From the NCBI GenBank assembly GCA_007124415.1, contig SLFE01000255.1, forward strand, positions 1 to 5,090: a stretch of DNA of 5,090 bases, in the 5' to 3' direction. The notes beneath the pieces are model-generated. The model was given only the letters and a program-made list of their open reading frames with translations. It had not been told where the DNA came from and did not search any database. This stretch comes from Waddliaceae bacterium. Lineage in GTDB: Bacteria; Chlamydiota; Chlamydiia; Chlamydiales; SLFE01. This document shows positions 1 to 5,090 of the stretch, piece after piece. The translations under genes were made by a program, and so were the position numbers. The stretch's first letter is position 1, and every line of letters starts with the position of its first letter.

Positions 1-354
1 GGCCTGCCCGTATTCAGCCCAATGCCCCCCGTCGAGCCGGATGAATTTTTCCGGGAAGGGGATGAAATCCCCGTGGGGAATTTGAAGTTCGCAGTTATCC
101 ACACACCCGGCCATACCCCTGGCGGCGTCTGCTTTTACGAAAAAAAAGAAGGGGTTCTGTTTTCTGGGGATACGCTCTTTCAGGGCTCGATCGGCAATCT
201 CTCATTTCCGTCCGCCAACCCGGAGGACATGTGGATTTCGCTCGATAAATTGAAAGACCTGCCTCCCGAAACAAAAGTGTATCCCGGGCATGGCGGCTCG
301 ACAACAATCAAAAACGAATCCTGGCTTCCGGAAGCCAGGCGCTATTTTCAATAA
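1..354 (+). CDS. MBL-fold metallo-hydrolase, glyoxalase II-like (5'-truncated by window edge)
   Basis: The reading frame is open from base 1, so these 117 residues are the C-terminal part of a longer gene. Visible metallo-beta-lactamase motifs are HTPGHTPGG with its metal-ligand His at residue 38 of the fragment, SGDTLF with the bridging Asp at 57, and YPGHGG with the last ligand His at 97. The upstream HxHxDH motif lies outside the window. Spacing and the GSIG loop after the Asp match the small glyoxalase II-like hydrolases (about 200-210 residues), which cleave thioesters or related substrates with a dinuclear metal centre in the cytoplasm. The exact substrate cannot be read from sequence. 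It ends 12 bases before the peroxiredoxin start, and the TAA stop overlaps that gene's ribosome binding site, so the two are probably co-transcribed and may act together in thiol or aldehyde detoxification (inference). The family call is firm; the specific reaction is open. Confidence 0.9.
   Translation, partial: GLPVFSPMPPVEPDEFFREGDEIPVGNLKFAVIHTPGHTPGGVCFYEKKEGVLFSGDTLFQGSIGNLSFPSANPEDMWISLDKLKDLPPETKVYPGHGGSTTIKNESWLPEARRYFQ
320..339. repeat. Perfect 20-bp palindrome upstream of the peroxiredoxin gene
   Basis: The half-sites CCTGGCTTCC and GGAAGCCAGG abut with no mismatch. As RNA this would fold into a stem of about 8 bp with a CCGG loop. It lies in the last codons of the MBL-fold gene (within SWLPEARR), about 27 bases before the peroxiredoxin ATG, and is followed by a short TATTTT stretch, too weak for a convincing intrinsic terminator. 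It could be a processing or attenuation hairpin, a protein-binding operator, or a chance product of the codons. Confidence 0.6.
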
Positions 355-366
355 GGAGAAAATACT

Positions 367-960
367 ATGAGTTCATTAGTTGGAAAAAAAGCTCCCGATT
401 TTATCGCTAAAGCCGTGGTGAAAAACAAAATCGTCGATGAGTTTTCCCTGTCGTCCATGAAAGGGAAATATATCGTCTTGTTTTTCTACCCCCTTGACTT
501 CACTTTTGTCTGCCCGACGGAGCTGCACGCTTTTCAGGAAAAGCTTCAGGAATTTAAACAACTGAACGCCGAAGTCGTCGGCTGCTCGGTCGACAGCCAG
601 TTCACCCACCTGGCGTGGATGAACACTCCGAAAGCTCAAGGCGGAATCGAGGGAGTCGAATACCCCATCATCGCCGACTTGAACAAAAGCATCGCCGAAA
701 ACTACGGCGTTCTCATTCCCCACGAAGGGATTGCTTACCGAGGCTTGTTCCTTATCGACTGCGAAGGGGTTGTCCGCCATCAAGTCGTCAACGACCTGCC
801 GATCGGACGTTCTGTCGACGAAGTCTTAAGAACCCTGAACGCTCTGATCTTTTTCGAAAATAACGGAGAAGTCTGCCCGGCAAACTGGACGACAGGAAAA
901 GAGTCGATGAAGCCGACAAATGAAGGGTTGAAAAAATACTTTGCGGCATCTGTTAATTAA
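367..960 (+). CDS. ahpC: Typical 2-Cys peroxiredoxin (AhpC/Tsa family)
   Basis: This is a complete 197-residue thiol peroxidase, the usual length for the family. It reduces hydrogen peroxide, organic hydroperoxides and probably peroxynitrite in the cytoplasm. The peroxidatic Cys49 sits in PLDFTFVCPTE, with Pro42 and Thr46 completing the PxxxT/SxxC active site, and Arg125 (YRGLF) and Arg148 (PIGRS) are the expected arginines. The resolving Cys170 is in GEVCPANW, which makes it a typical 2-Cys enzyme with an intersubunit disulfide. Extra cysteines occur at 73 and 132. The C-terminus ends in KKYFAASVN, so it carries a YF motif. The position of the GGLG motif reads GGIE (92-95). The start is fixed by AAGGAG at 353-358, 8 bases before the ATG. 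No AhpF-like reductase is present here, so electrons probably come from thioredoxin or another partner encoded elsewhere (inference). Its stop codon overlaps the end of the convergent gene. Confidence 0.97.
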   Translation: MSSLVGKKAPDFIAKAVVKNKIVDEFSLSSMKGKYIVLFFYPLDFTFVCPTELHAFQEKLQEFKQLNAEVVGCSVDSQFTHLAWMNTPKAQGGIEGVEYPIIADLNKSIAENYGVLIPHEGIAYRGLFLIDCEGVVRHQVVNDLPIGRSVDEVLRTLNALIFFENNGEVCPANWTTGKESMKPTNEGLKKYFAASVN

Positions 961-1349
961 GAGGCGTCGGTCAAGTAGTCATAGAGATCGTCCTCGGACA
1001 TGATCAATATGCTTTTTGACAGGTCGAGCAAAGATGTGAAGGTGTCGATGACTTCGCTGTTGCCCACTCCGGGTGCGCAGATGGCGCTGAGCTTTTTGGT
1101 CGCGCCATTTTTTTCCAAAAGCCAAACTCCCTCAAAATAATCCTGAAAACTGAAACCTTCCTCTTTAACGCGAAAATAAATCAGGTTATGATCGTGGAGG
1201 AGGCATTGAACGGCAAGAAAAATGCCGCGGCTGTCGTCGGGGGGCTCGCCAAGGTTTTCATATAACTGAGGAACTGAACGGCAAAAATGGGGCTTGCGGA
1301 AATCCCCTTTTTCAGCTTCTCCAAATAAAGCGACAATGGGCTCATTCAT
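957..1349 (-). CDS. Conserved-looking hypothetical protein, 130 aa
   Basis: I do not recognise a named family. The protein is soluble, with no signal peptide or membrane segment, and alternates hydrophobic strands and helices. The C-terminal half (LSAICAPGVGN at 87-97, then SILIMSEDDLYDYL at 113-126) resembles a beta-alpha-beta unit of an alpha/beta fold. That it is real is supported by an AGGGGG Shine-Dalgarno 6 bases before the ATG, a near-consensus promoter a short distance upstream, and non-random composition. It converges on the peroxiredoxin gene, and the two reading frames overlap by 4 bases (957-960) with no terminator hairpin between them. From memory, Chlamydia also carries a small hypothetical gene next to ahpC, and this may be its counterpart; a homology search would settle that. 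No function is proposed. Confidence 0.8.
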   Translation of the reverse strand: MNEPIVALFGEAEKGDFRKPHFCRSVPQLYENLGEPPDDSRGIFLAVQCLLHDHNLIYFRVKEEGFSFQDYFEGVWLLEKNGATKKLSAICAPGVGNSEVIDTFTSLLDLSKSILIMSEDDLYDYLTDAS

Positions 1350-1376
1350 AGCTATCCCCCTGTTTTCAGGCTATGC

Positions 1377-1405
1377 TTGTATTATAACAAATTTTTTTAT
1401 ATGTT
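1377..1405 (+). promoter_or_regulatory. Weak candidate promoter for the NYN nuclease operon
   Basis: TTGTAT (1377-1382), then 17 bases, then TATGTT (1400-1405) is a moderate match to the -35 and -10 boxes, reading rightward. It would start transcripts near base 1412, about 22 bases before the ATG at 1435. It overlaps the stronger leftward promoter, so the two polymerases could not bind at the same time (inference). The whole gap is AT-rich, so chance matches are likely and other placements are possible. Confidence 0.25.
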
Positions 1406-1409
1406 TCAA
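1381..1409 (-). promoter_or_regulatory. Predicted housekeeping-sigma promoter for the 130-aa minus-strand gene
   Basis: Read on the minus strand, a TTGAAA -35 box (plus bases 1404-1409) is followed after exactly 17 bases by a perfect TATAAT -10 box (plus bases 1381-1386). Transcription would start near base 1374, giving a leader of about 25 bases that includes the AGGGGG ribosome binding site at 1356-1361. Position, spacing and match to consensus make this the best promoter in the window. It is predicted from sequence only. Confidence 0.7.
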
Positions 1410-1434
1410 TTTTAACGTTTTATTTTAGTATTTT

Positions 1435-2067
1435 ATGCATTATATTTTAGATGGTTACAATTTACTTTTTAGGCTAATAAATAGTCGTAACGACCTTGAA
1501 TTAGTGCGCAACCGCTTCATTTCTCAACTCGACAAGAAAGCCGAGCTGCTAAAACTCGACATCACCGTCGTCTTCGACGGGAGGTTTCAAGACGGAGAAA
1601 GCACCCGTTCGCATTATAAAAACCTGGAAATCATCTACAGCTCCCATGGCGAAACTGCCGACGAACTGATCCTTGCCGAGTTGGAACTCAGCCCGAATAT
1701 CCGCCGCGAAATTGTCGTGACGTCCGATCGCGACCTGGCCTGGCGGGCGAAAAGGATGCAGGCCAAAACGGAGAGCTCCGAACAATTTTACAGATGGCTC
1801 AACCTCAGATATGAAAAAAAACGCCTCAAAAAGCCTCCCTCAAAGAAACAAAAAACCTCTCCTCCCCCCGTTCCGTTATCGGCGCCGCCCCCTAAAGACG
1901 AGTTGATGGACCACTATCTGAAACAATTTGAAAAGCGTTTGATAGAAGAGGAAAAAAACTTCGTTCCCCACAAAAAAAAAGCTACAAAAGATGAAAAAGC
2001 TATAGACGATTTTAAGCGCTGGCTAGAAATTTTCGAAGAAAAGCTTCATGAAAATCACGATGAATGA
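1435..2067 (+). CDS. YacP/Rae1-like NYN-domain ribonuclease with extended C-terminal tail
   Basis: This 210-residue cytoplasmic protein carries a PIN-like NYN domain in about the first 125 residues. Family landmarks are LDGYN at 5-9 (Asp6, Asn9), VVFDGR at 45-50 (Asp48), GETADE at 72-77 (Asp76, Glu77), VTSDRDL at 95-101 (Asp98, Asp100) and SSEQFYRWL at 114-122. The acidic residues form the metal site. The relative Rae1 of Bacillus subtilis (about 170 residues) is a ribosome-associated endoribonuclease, so an RNA-cleaving role is inferred. After the domain come a Lys/Pro-rich linker (about 128-153) and a charged helical tail that the short relatives lack. The start is secure because LDGYN must be near the N-terminus and an in-frame TAG lies at 1426-1428, yet no Shine-Dalgarno is visible before the ATG. 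The first codons are much more AT-rich than the rest. The stop overlaps the next start as ATGA, implying translational coupling. Confidence 0.88.
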   Translation: MHYILDGYNLLFRLINSRNDLELVRNRFISQLDKKAELLKLDITVVFDGRFQDGESTRSHYKNLEIIYSSHGETADELILAELELSPNIRREIVVTSDRDLAWRAKRMQAKTESSEQFYRWLNLRYEKKRLKKPPSKKQKTSPPPVPLSAPPPKDELMDHYLKQFEKRLIEEEKNFVPHKKKATKDEKAIDDFKRWLEIFEEKLHENHDE

Positions 2068-2435
2068 TAAATTTTCTAAATATGAATAGCATCGTTTATC
2101 CGAAACTCCTACAATCTCGCTACCCGACCATTCAGGATATCGGAATTGATCCCGAAAATGGCATTACAGCTGTAGCGAAAGCCAGGCTCGAAGAACTGGC
2201 GAGATGGAGGCAAAATAATTTAGAGCATCCCGACTGCTGGTCCGATGTCAAAAGAATTGGGCAATATTTTTGCTGCCCGGCCCTCCCCTTGCTCATTCTC
2301 GCCGATATATGCCAGGAGCGTCCGGTTCCCGAAAATGAAATCGAAGCCAAGATTCTCAAGCTGAAAAAACCGGAGGACTGCCTCTGTCTTTTAGAAGAAA
2401 TCAAGAATCTTGACGCCTATGATGATTCCTACTGA
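2064..2435 (+). CDS. Hypothetical cysteine-containing protein, 123 aa
   Basis: I do not recognise the family. The protein has six cysteines (58, 70, 71, 83, 106, 108), including CC and CxC pairs, which could bind metal or form disulfides, although their spacing fits no zinc finger I know. A hydrophobic stretch around 72-82 (ALPLLILADI) is too short and too interrupted to be a clear membrane segment. It is likely real because it fills the space between two well-identified genes with overlaps at both ends: ATGA with the nuclease stop, and about 14-26 bases with the next gene. An alternative start is the ATG at 2082, giving 117 residues; neither start has a strong Shine-Dalgarno, but the coupling overlap favours 2064. 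From memory, Chlamydia has a small hypothetical gene beside its UDP-sugar pyrophosphorylase gene, and this may be its counterpart (unverified). Confidence 0.75.
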   Translation: MINFLNMNSIVYPKLLQSRYPTIQDIGIDPENGITAVAKARLEELARWRQNNLEHPDCWSDVKRIGQYFCCPALPLLILADICQERPVPENEIEAKILKLKKPEDCLCLLEEIKNLDAYDDSY

Positions 2436-3756
2436 CTGCCACAAACAGCTAACCGAAATGCATCAAGAACACGTGCTCGAGCATTGGGATGCCCTCTCAG
2501 AAAATCAAAAGGAAAAACTCTCCTCCCAAATTCAGTCACTCGACTTTGAAACGATAAAAGCCCTGCAAAAAGCATTGAAACAACAAAAAAAAGAGCCGCC
2601 TGCATATTTCCCCCTGAAAAAGGCGCAAAAGACAGGTTCAGCAGAAAATGCCGAAAGGGGGGCCAAGATTCTTTCGGAAGGAAGAGCCGGCTGCCTAATT
2701 CTGGCCGGAGGAATGGGAACAAGGCTGAATGTAGACGGCCCGAAAGGGATTTTTCCCGTAACGCTGTCCAAAAAAAGCCTGTTTCAATTTTTCTCGGAAA
2801 GGATTAAAGCAGCATCGAAACTCTACGGCCAAAGCCTCCCCGTCGCCATCATGACCTCGCCTCTCAATGACAGAGAAACCAGGGACTTTTTCGAAAAGCA
2901 CAACAATTTCGGACTCGAAAAAGATCAAATCGATTTTTTTGTTCAACAAGATTTGCCCCTGCTCGACAAAAGCGGCAATCTTTTCCTAGACGCCGAATGG
3001 CACATTGCGGAAGGGCCGAACGGCAATGGCGAGTGCCTGAAAGAGTTTTACCGTTCGGGCATCTGGCGCAAATGGAAAGAGAGGGGAATAGAGTATGTCA
3101 ACTTGGCATTGATCGACAACCCGCTTGCCGACCCTTTCGATGCAGAGCTTATCGGCGCTCACGACCGTCTCGGGTGCGACATTCTTGTCAAAACGGTCAA
3201 AAGAGTGGATCCCGACGAAAAAGTGGGCGTGCTCGTTCAAGTGGGCGATAAAATCCACGTGCTCGAGTACTCGGAAATCAATCAGAAAGACAAAGAAAAT
3301 ATTGAGGATTTCCCTTACGCCAATCTCAGCCTGTTCTCCGTCACGATGAGCTTCATCGAAAAAGCAAAGGATCTCAAGCTTCCCCTCCACAAAGCGTACA
3401 AAGCGGCGCCGTTTTTAAGCAGAAAGGGAGAAACGATCAAACCCGCCTCGCCGAACGCCTGGAAATTCGAAACATTCATTTTCGACACCTTTTTGCATGG
3501 CAGGGTGGAGGTGATCGCCTACCCAAGGGAGGAGTGTTTCGCCCCCTTAAAGAACAAGACAGGAGAGAGCAGCCCGGAAACGGTGCTCGCCTCCCTGCAG
3601 GACTACGACCGGAAAATCTATGAGAAGATCAGCGGACTGAAGGCCCCCGAGCGCCCTTTTGAACTCGATCCCGCGTTTTACTATCCCCCGGCAAAGCTTC
3701 TCGAAAAATGGAAAAAAAGGCTCCTTCCCAATGAACGCTACATTTCTCCTTCTTGA
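2410..3756 (+). CDS. UAP1/AGX1-like UTP:sugar-1-phosphate uridylyltransferase (UDP-GlcNAc or UDP-glucose pyrophosphorylase)
   Basis: The protein (up to 448 residues) belongs to the UDPGP family of mainly eukaryotic enzymes and would convert UTP plus GlcNAc-1-phosphate or glucose-1-phosphate to the UDP-sugar and pyrophosphate in the cytoplasm. Visible parts, in order, are an AGX-like N-terminal helix region (HWDALSENQKEKL, 25-37), the nucleotide-binding loop LILAGGMGTRL (96-106) with PKG at 111-113, FFVQQDLPLLD (176-186), the GPNGNGE sugar/uridine region (202-208), IDNPLADPF (235-243), KRVDPDEKVGVLV (264-276), KFETFIFDTF (352-361) and REECFAPLKN (373-382). The last two match AGX-type signatures, so GlcNAc-1-phosphate is the slightly favoured substrate. 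The start is uncertain: TTG at 2410 is about 9 bases after a weak AGAAGAA, while ATG codons at 2419 and 2422 also fit. All of them overlap the preceding gene, consistent with one operon. Confidence 0.93.
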   Translation: MTPMMIPTDCHKQLTEMHQEHVLEHWDALSENQKEKLSSQIQSLDFETIKALQKALKQQKKEPPAYFPLKKAQKTGSAENAERGAKILSEGRAGCLILAGGMGTRLNVDGPKGIFPVTLSKKSLFQFFSERIKAASKLYGQSLPVAIMTSPLNDRETRDFFEKHNNFGLEKDQIDFFVQQDLPLLDKSGNLFLDAEWHIAEGPNGNGECLKEFYRSGIWRKWKERGIEYVNLALIDNPLADPFDAELIGAHDRLGCDILVKTVKRVDPDEKVGVLVQVGDKIHVLEYSEINQKDKENIEDFPYANLSLFSVTMSFIEKAKDLKLPLHKAYKAAPFLSRKGETIKPASPNAWKFETFIFDTFLHGRVEVIAYPREECFAPLKNKTGESSPETVLASLQDYDRKIYEKISGLKAPERPFELDPAFYYPPAKLLEKWKKRLLPNERYISPS

Positions 3757-3788
3757 TGTTTTTCATCCATTGAGATAATGACAAAGGA

Positions 3789-5090
3789 ATGTACACTCCT
3801 GCATCTTGGGGTTTGTTGCCCCCTGAAATTATCAGCCACGTTTATACCTTTGTCGACAATTGGCAGGCATTTTCCCTGATCAACTGGCAATGCTACCACA
3901 TAACGCGGCTGGACTGCCGGATAGCCGAACCTCTCACTATAAGAGCTTTGACTCAAAGGAAAAACCGCAACCTTCTCAATATCACGGCCAGTCGCACTTT
4001 TTGTTTGAACTTGAACAGCCAAACTGTCCCCGTAAAAATCCTAAAGGAGATCAGCCGACACCTGCCTCATTTGCGTTTTTTAAATCTCAATTTGGGCATC
4101 GACCTCAGTTCCAAAAAGCTAAGGCAGCTTAAAAGGTTAAAAGAATTAAGAGGGCTCGACATCGGACAATTCGTCTATCAGAACGATTCTTTGATTTCCT
4201 TAAGCTCCTGCAGCAAGCCGCTGAACCTGGATTTTCTATCCCACCACCCGAAGCTTGAGTATTTGAATCTTTCCGGTTGGAGCTACCAGCAAAGCGAGCT
4301 TGAAAAGCTAAACTATGTTCCATCGCTTAAAGCGTTAGAGCTAAAACATCCCTGGTCATCGAACATGAATGATTTGGAGTTTTTGCAACACGTGCCCAAC
4401 CTCGAAGCTCTGAGTCTGGGATTCGGAAAAACATCGCTTCAACCAGATTCTCTCCGAGCCTTGCGGCATATTCCTCGTTTGACCTATTTGGATCTCAATT
4501 CATCCGGATTGCGGGGATCTGACCTGAAATATCTTCAATTAACGCCCAATCTCAGAACTCTTTCAATCGGATCGACCCGAAAAAAGGGCAACCTCATCTT
4601 AGAGAGCCATCTTGGGCATTTAAGACACGCCTCCAAACTCATCAAGCTTGATCTGAGCCAGTCGAGATGTTCCAACCTGGCTCTTGAATACTTCAGTTAT
4701 TTGCCTGGCATGGAAGAATTGTCGCTTCTTGGATGCCGCAATATCACCGACAGGGGGTTGGACTGCCTCAAACACGCCTCCCGCCTGCAAACATTGACTC
4801 TCGGCCCCTTTTCCTGGAATTCTCAAAGCGAGGTCAATATCGCCCATCAAAGAGCTTCGGAAACGCTAATTACAGACCATGGCGTAGAGAAACTGCAGGC
4901 ATTAAGAGACTTGAGGTGCCTAAAATTTGTTTTCTGCAGCGGAATCACGCAAAGAAGCTGCGAGTTGCTTAAAGGAAACGAAAATTTAAGAATTCTCAAA
5001 TTCTACCATTGCGCCCTTATAGGAGAGTCCTCTTTAAGACACTTGCAAAAGCTTAAAAATTTAAGAGAATTAGTGATCCATCAATGTCAA
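3789..5090 (+). CDS. F-box and leucine-rich-repeat (FBXL-like) protein, candidate host-directed effector (3' end beyond window)
   Basis: The frame is open for 434 codons from the ATG at 3789 to the last base, with no stop, so the C-terminus is missing. Residues 9-40 fit an F-box-like domain: LLPPEII, a hydrophobic series through VYTFV (18-22), then WQAFSLINWQCYHIT, where Ile31 and Tyr36 take the usual Val and Trp places. From about residue 92 on there are some 12 leucine-rich repeats of mostly 23-29 residues with the LxxLxLxx core, e.g. KLEYLNLSGW (155-164) and MEELSLLGCRNITDRGL (308-324). The latter is the cysteine-containing type found in FBXL proteins. F-boxes bind Skp1 and place a substrate, held by the repeats, on a Cullin-1 ubiquitin ligase; bacteria lack that machinery, so a role inside a eukaryotic host is inferred. 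There is no Sec signal peptide. AAAGGA directly abuts the ATG with no spacer, and the previous in-frame stop is at 3771-3773, so no earlier start exists. The gap to the upstream gene is 32 bases. Confidence 0.9.
   Translation, partial: MYTPASWGLLPPEIISHVYTFVDNWQAFSLINWQCYHITRLDCRIAEPLTIRALTQRKNRNLLNITASRTFCLNLNSQTVPVKILKEISRHLPHLRFLNLNLGIDLSSKKLRQLKRLKELRGLDIGQFVYQNDSLISLSSCSKPLNLDFLSHHPKLEYLNLSGWSYQQSELEKLNYVPSLKALELKHPWSSNMNDLEFLQHVPNLEALSLGFGKTSLQPDSLRALRHIPRLTYLDLNSSGLRGSDLKYLQLTPNLRTLSIGSTRKKGNLILESHLGHLRHASKLIKLDLSQSRCSNLALEYFSYLPGMEELSLLGCRNITDRGLDCLKHASRLQTLTLGPFSWNSQSEVNIAHQRASETLITDHGVEKLQALRDLRCLKFVFCSGITQRSCELLKGNENLRILKFYHCALIGESSLRHLQKLKNLRELVIHQCQ

Noticed and set aside
376..783. 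Minus-strand open frame of 135 codons antisense to the peroxiredoxin gene
   Set aside because: It lies wholly inside a clearly identified gene, has no recognisable motif or ribosome binding site, and is explained by the codon bias of the sense strand.
2372..2377. Strong Shine-Dalgarno-like GGAGGA inside the 123-aa gene
   Set aside because: It lies 32 or more bases before any usable start of the pyrophosphorylase and encodes part of KPEDC, so it does not decide a start.
2986..3390. Minus-strand open frame of 134 codons inside the pyrophosphorylase gene
   Set aside because: It is an antisense shadow of a strongly supported protein, with no domain and no promoter or Shine-Dalgarno of its own.
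3755..3767. Small inverted repeat GATG-TTTTT-CATC after the pyrophosphorylase stop
   Set aside because: The stem is only 4 bp and has no following T-run, so it cannot be called a terminator.
3753..3779. Possible promoter for the F-box gene: TTGATG and GATAAT
   Set aside because: The spacer is only 15 bases, and the implied start would leave almost no leader before the ATG at 3789. The gene may instead be read through from upstream.
3738..4132. Two open frames (minus 3738-4022 and plus 3860-4132) near the start of the last gene
   Set aside because: Both overlap the F-box/LRR frame, which has domain support across the whole stretch. Their translations are low-complexity and motif-free.
4983..5002. 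Imperfect 20-base palindrome centred on AGAATTCT
   Set aside because: It lies in repeat-coding sequence made of Leu, Asn, Lys and Phe codons, is AT-rich and has a mismatch in each arm pair, so it is best explained by coding content.

Overview
The window looks like a piece of a chromosome from an environmental (amoeba-associated) member of the Chlamydiae, such as a Parachlamydia-, Waddlia- or Criblamydia-type organism. This is an inference from gene content. The peroxiredoxin, a small orphan protein beside it, and a eukaryote-like UDP-sugar pyrophosphorylase preceded by a small orphan fit a chlamydial gene set. The last gene encodes an F-box plus leucine-rich-repeat protein, a combination that is eukaryotic in origin and known in bacteria mainly from symbionts and pathogens of eukaryotes, especially the amoeba-associated Chlamydiae. 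Base composition looks moderate (mid-40s to high-40s per cent GC by eye, not computed).

Region 1 (1-960, + strand): the 3' part of a metallo-beta-lactamase-fold hydrolase of the glyoxalase II type is followed 12 bases later by a complete typical 2-Cys peroxiredoxin (AhpC/Tsa) with a good ribosome binding site. A perfect 20-base palindrome lies in the last codons of the hydrolase, just upstream of the peroxiredoxin start.

Region 2 (957-1434): a 130-residue protein of unknown function is encoded on the minus strand. Its stop overlaps the peroxiredoxin stop by a few bases. It has a clear Shine-Dalgarno sequence and a near-consensus promoter (TTGAAA, 17 bases, TATAAT) in the short AT-rich gap it shares with the divergent gene on the right.

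Region 3 (1435-3756, + strand): three tightly overlapping genes form a probable operon. They encode a YacP/Rae1-like NYN-domain ribonuclease with an added charged C-terminal tail, a 123-residue cysteine-containing orphan, and a UAP1/AGX1-like UTP:sugar-1-phosphate uridylyltransferase that would make UDP-GlcNAc or UDP-glucose for envelope or glycan synthesis.

Region 4 (3789-5090, + strand, runs off the window): a continuous reading frame of at least 434 codons encodes an N-terminal F-box-like domain followed by about a dozen leucine-rich repeats, some of the cysteine-containing FBXL type. This is the most notable item. By family analogy it is a candidate secreted effector that would dock on host Skp1 and bring a host or symbiont protein to the host SCF ubiquitin ligase. 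No RNA genes, insertion sequences, CRISPR arrays or strong intrinsic terminators were seen.
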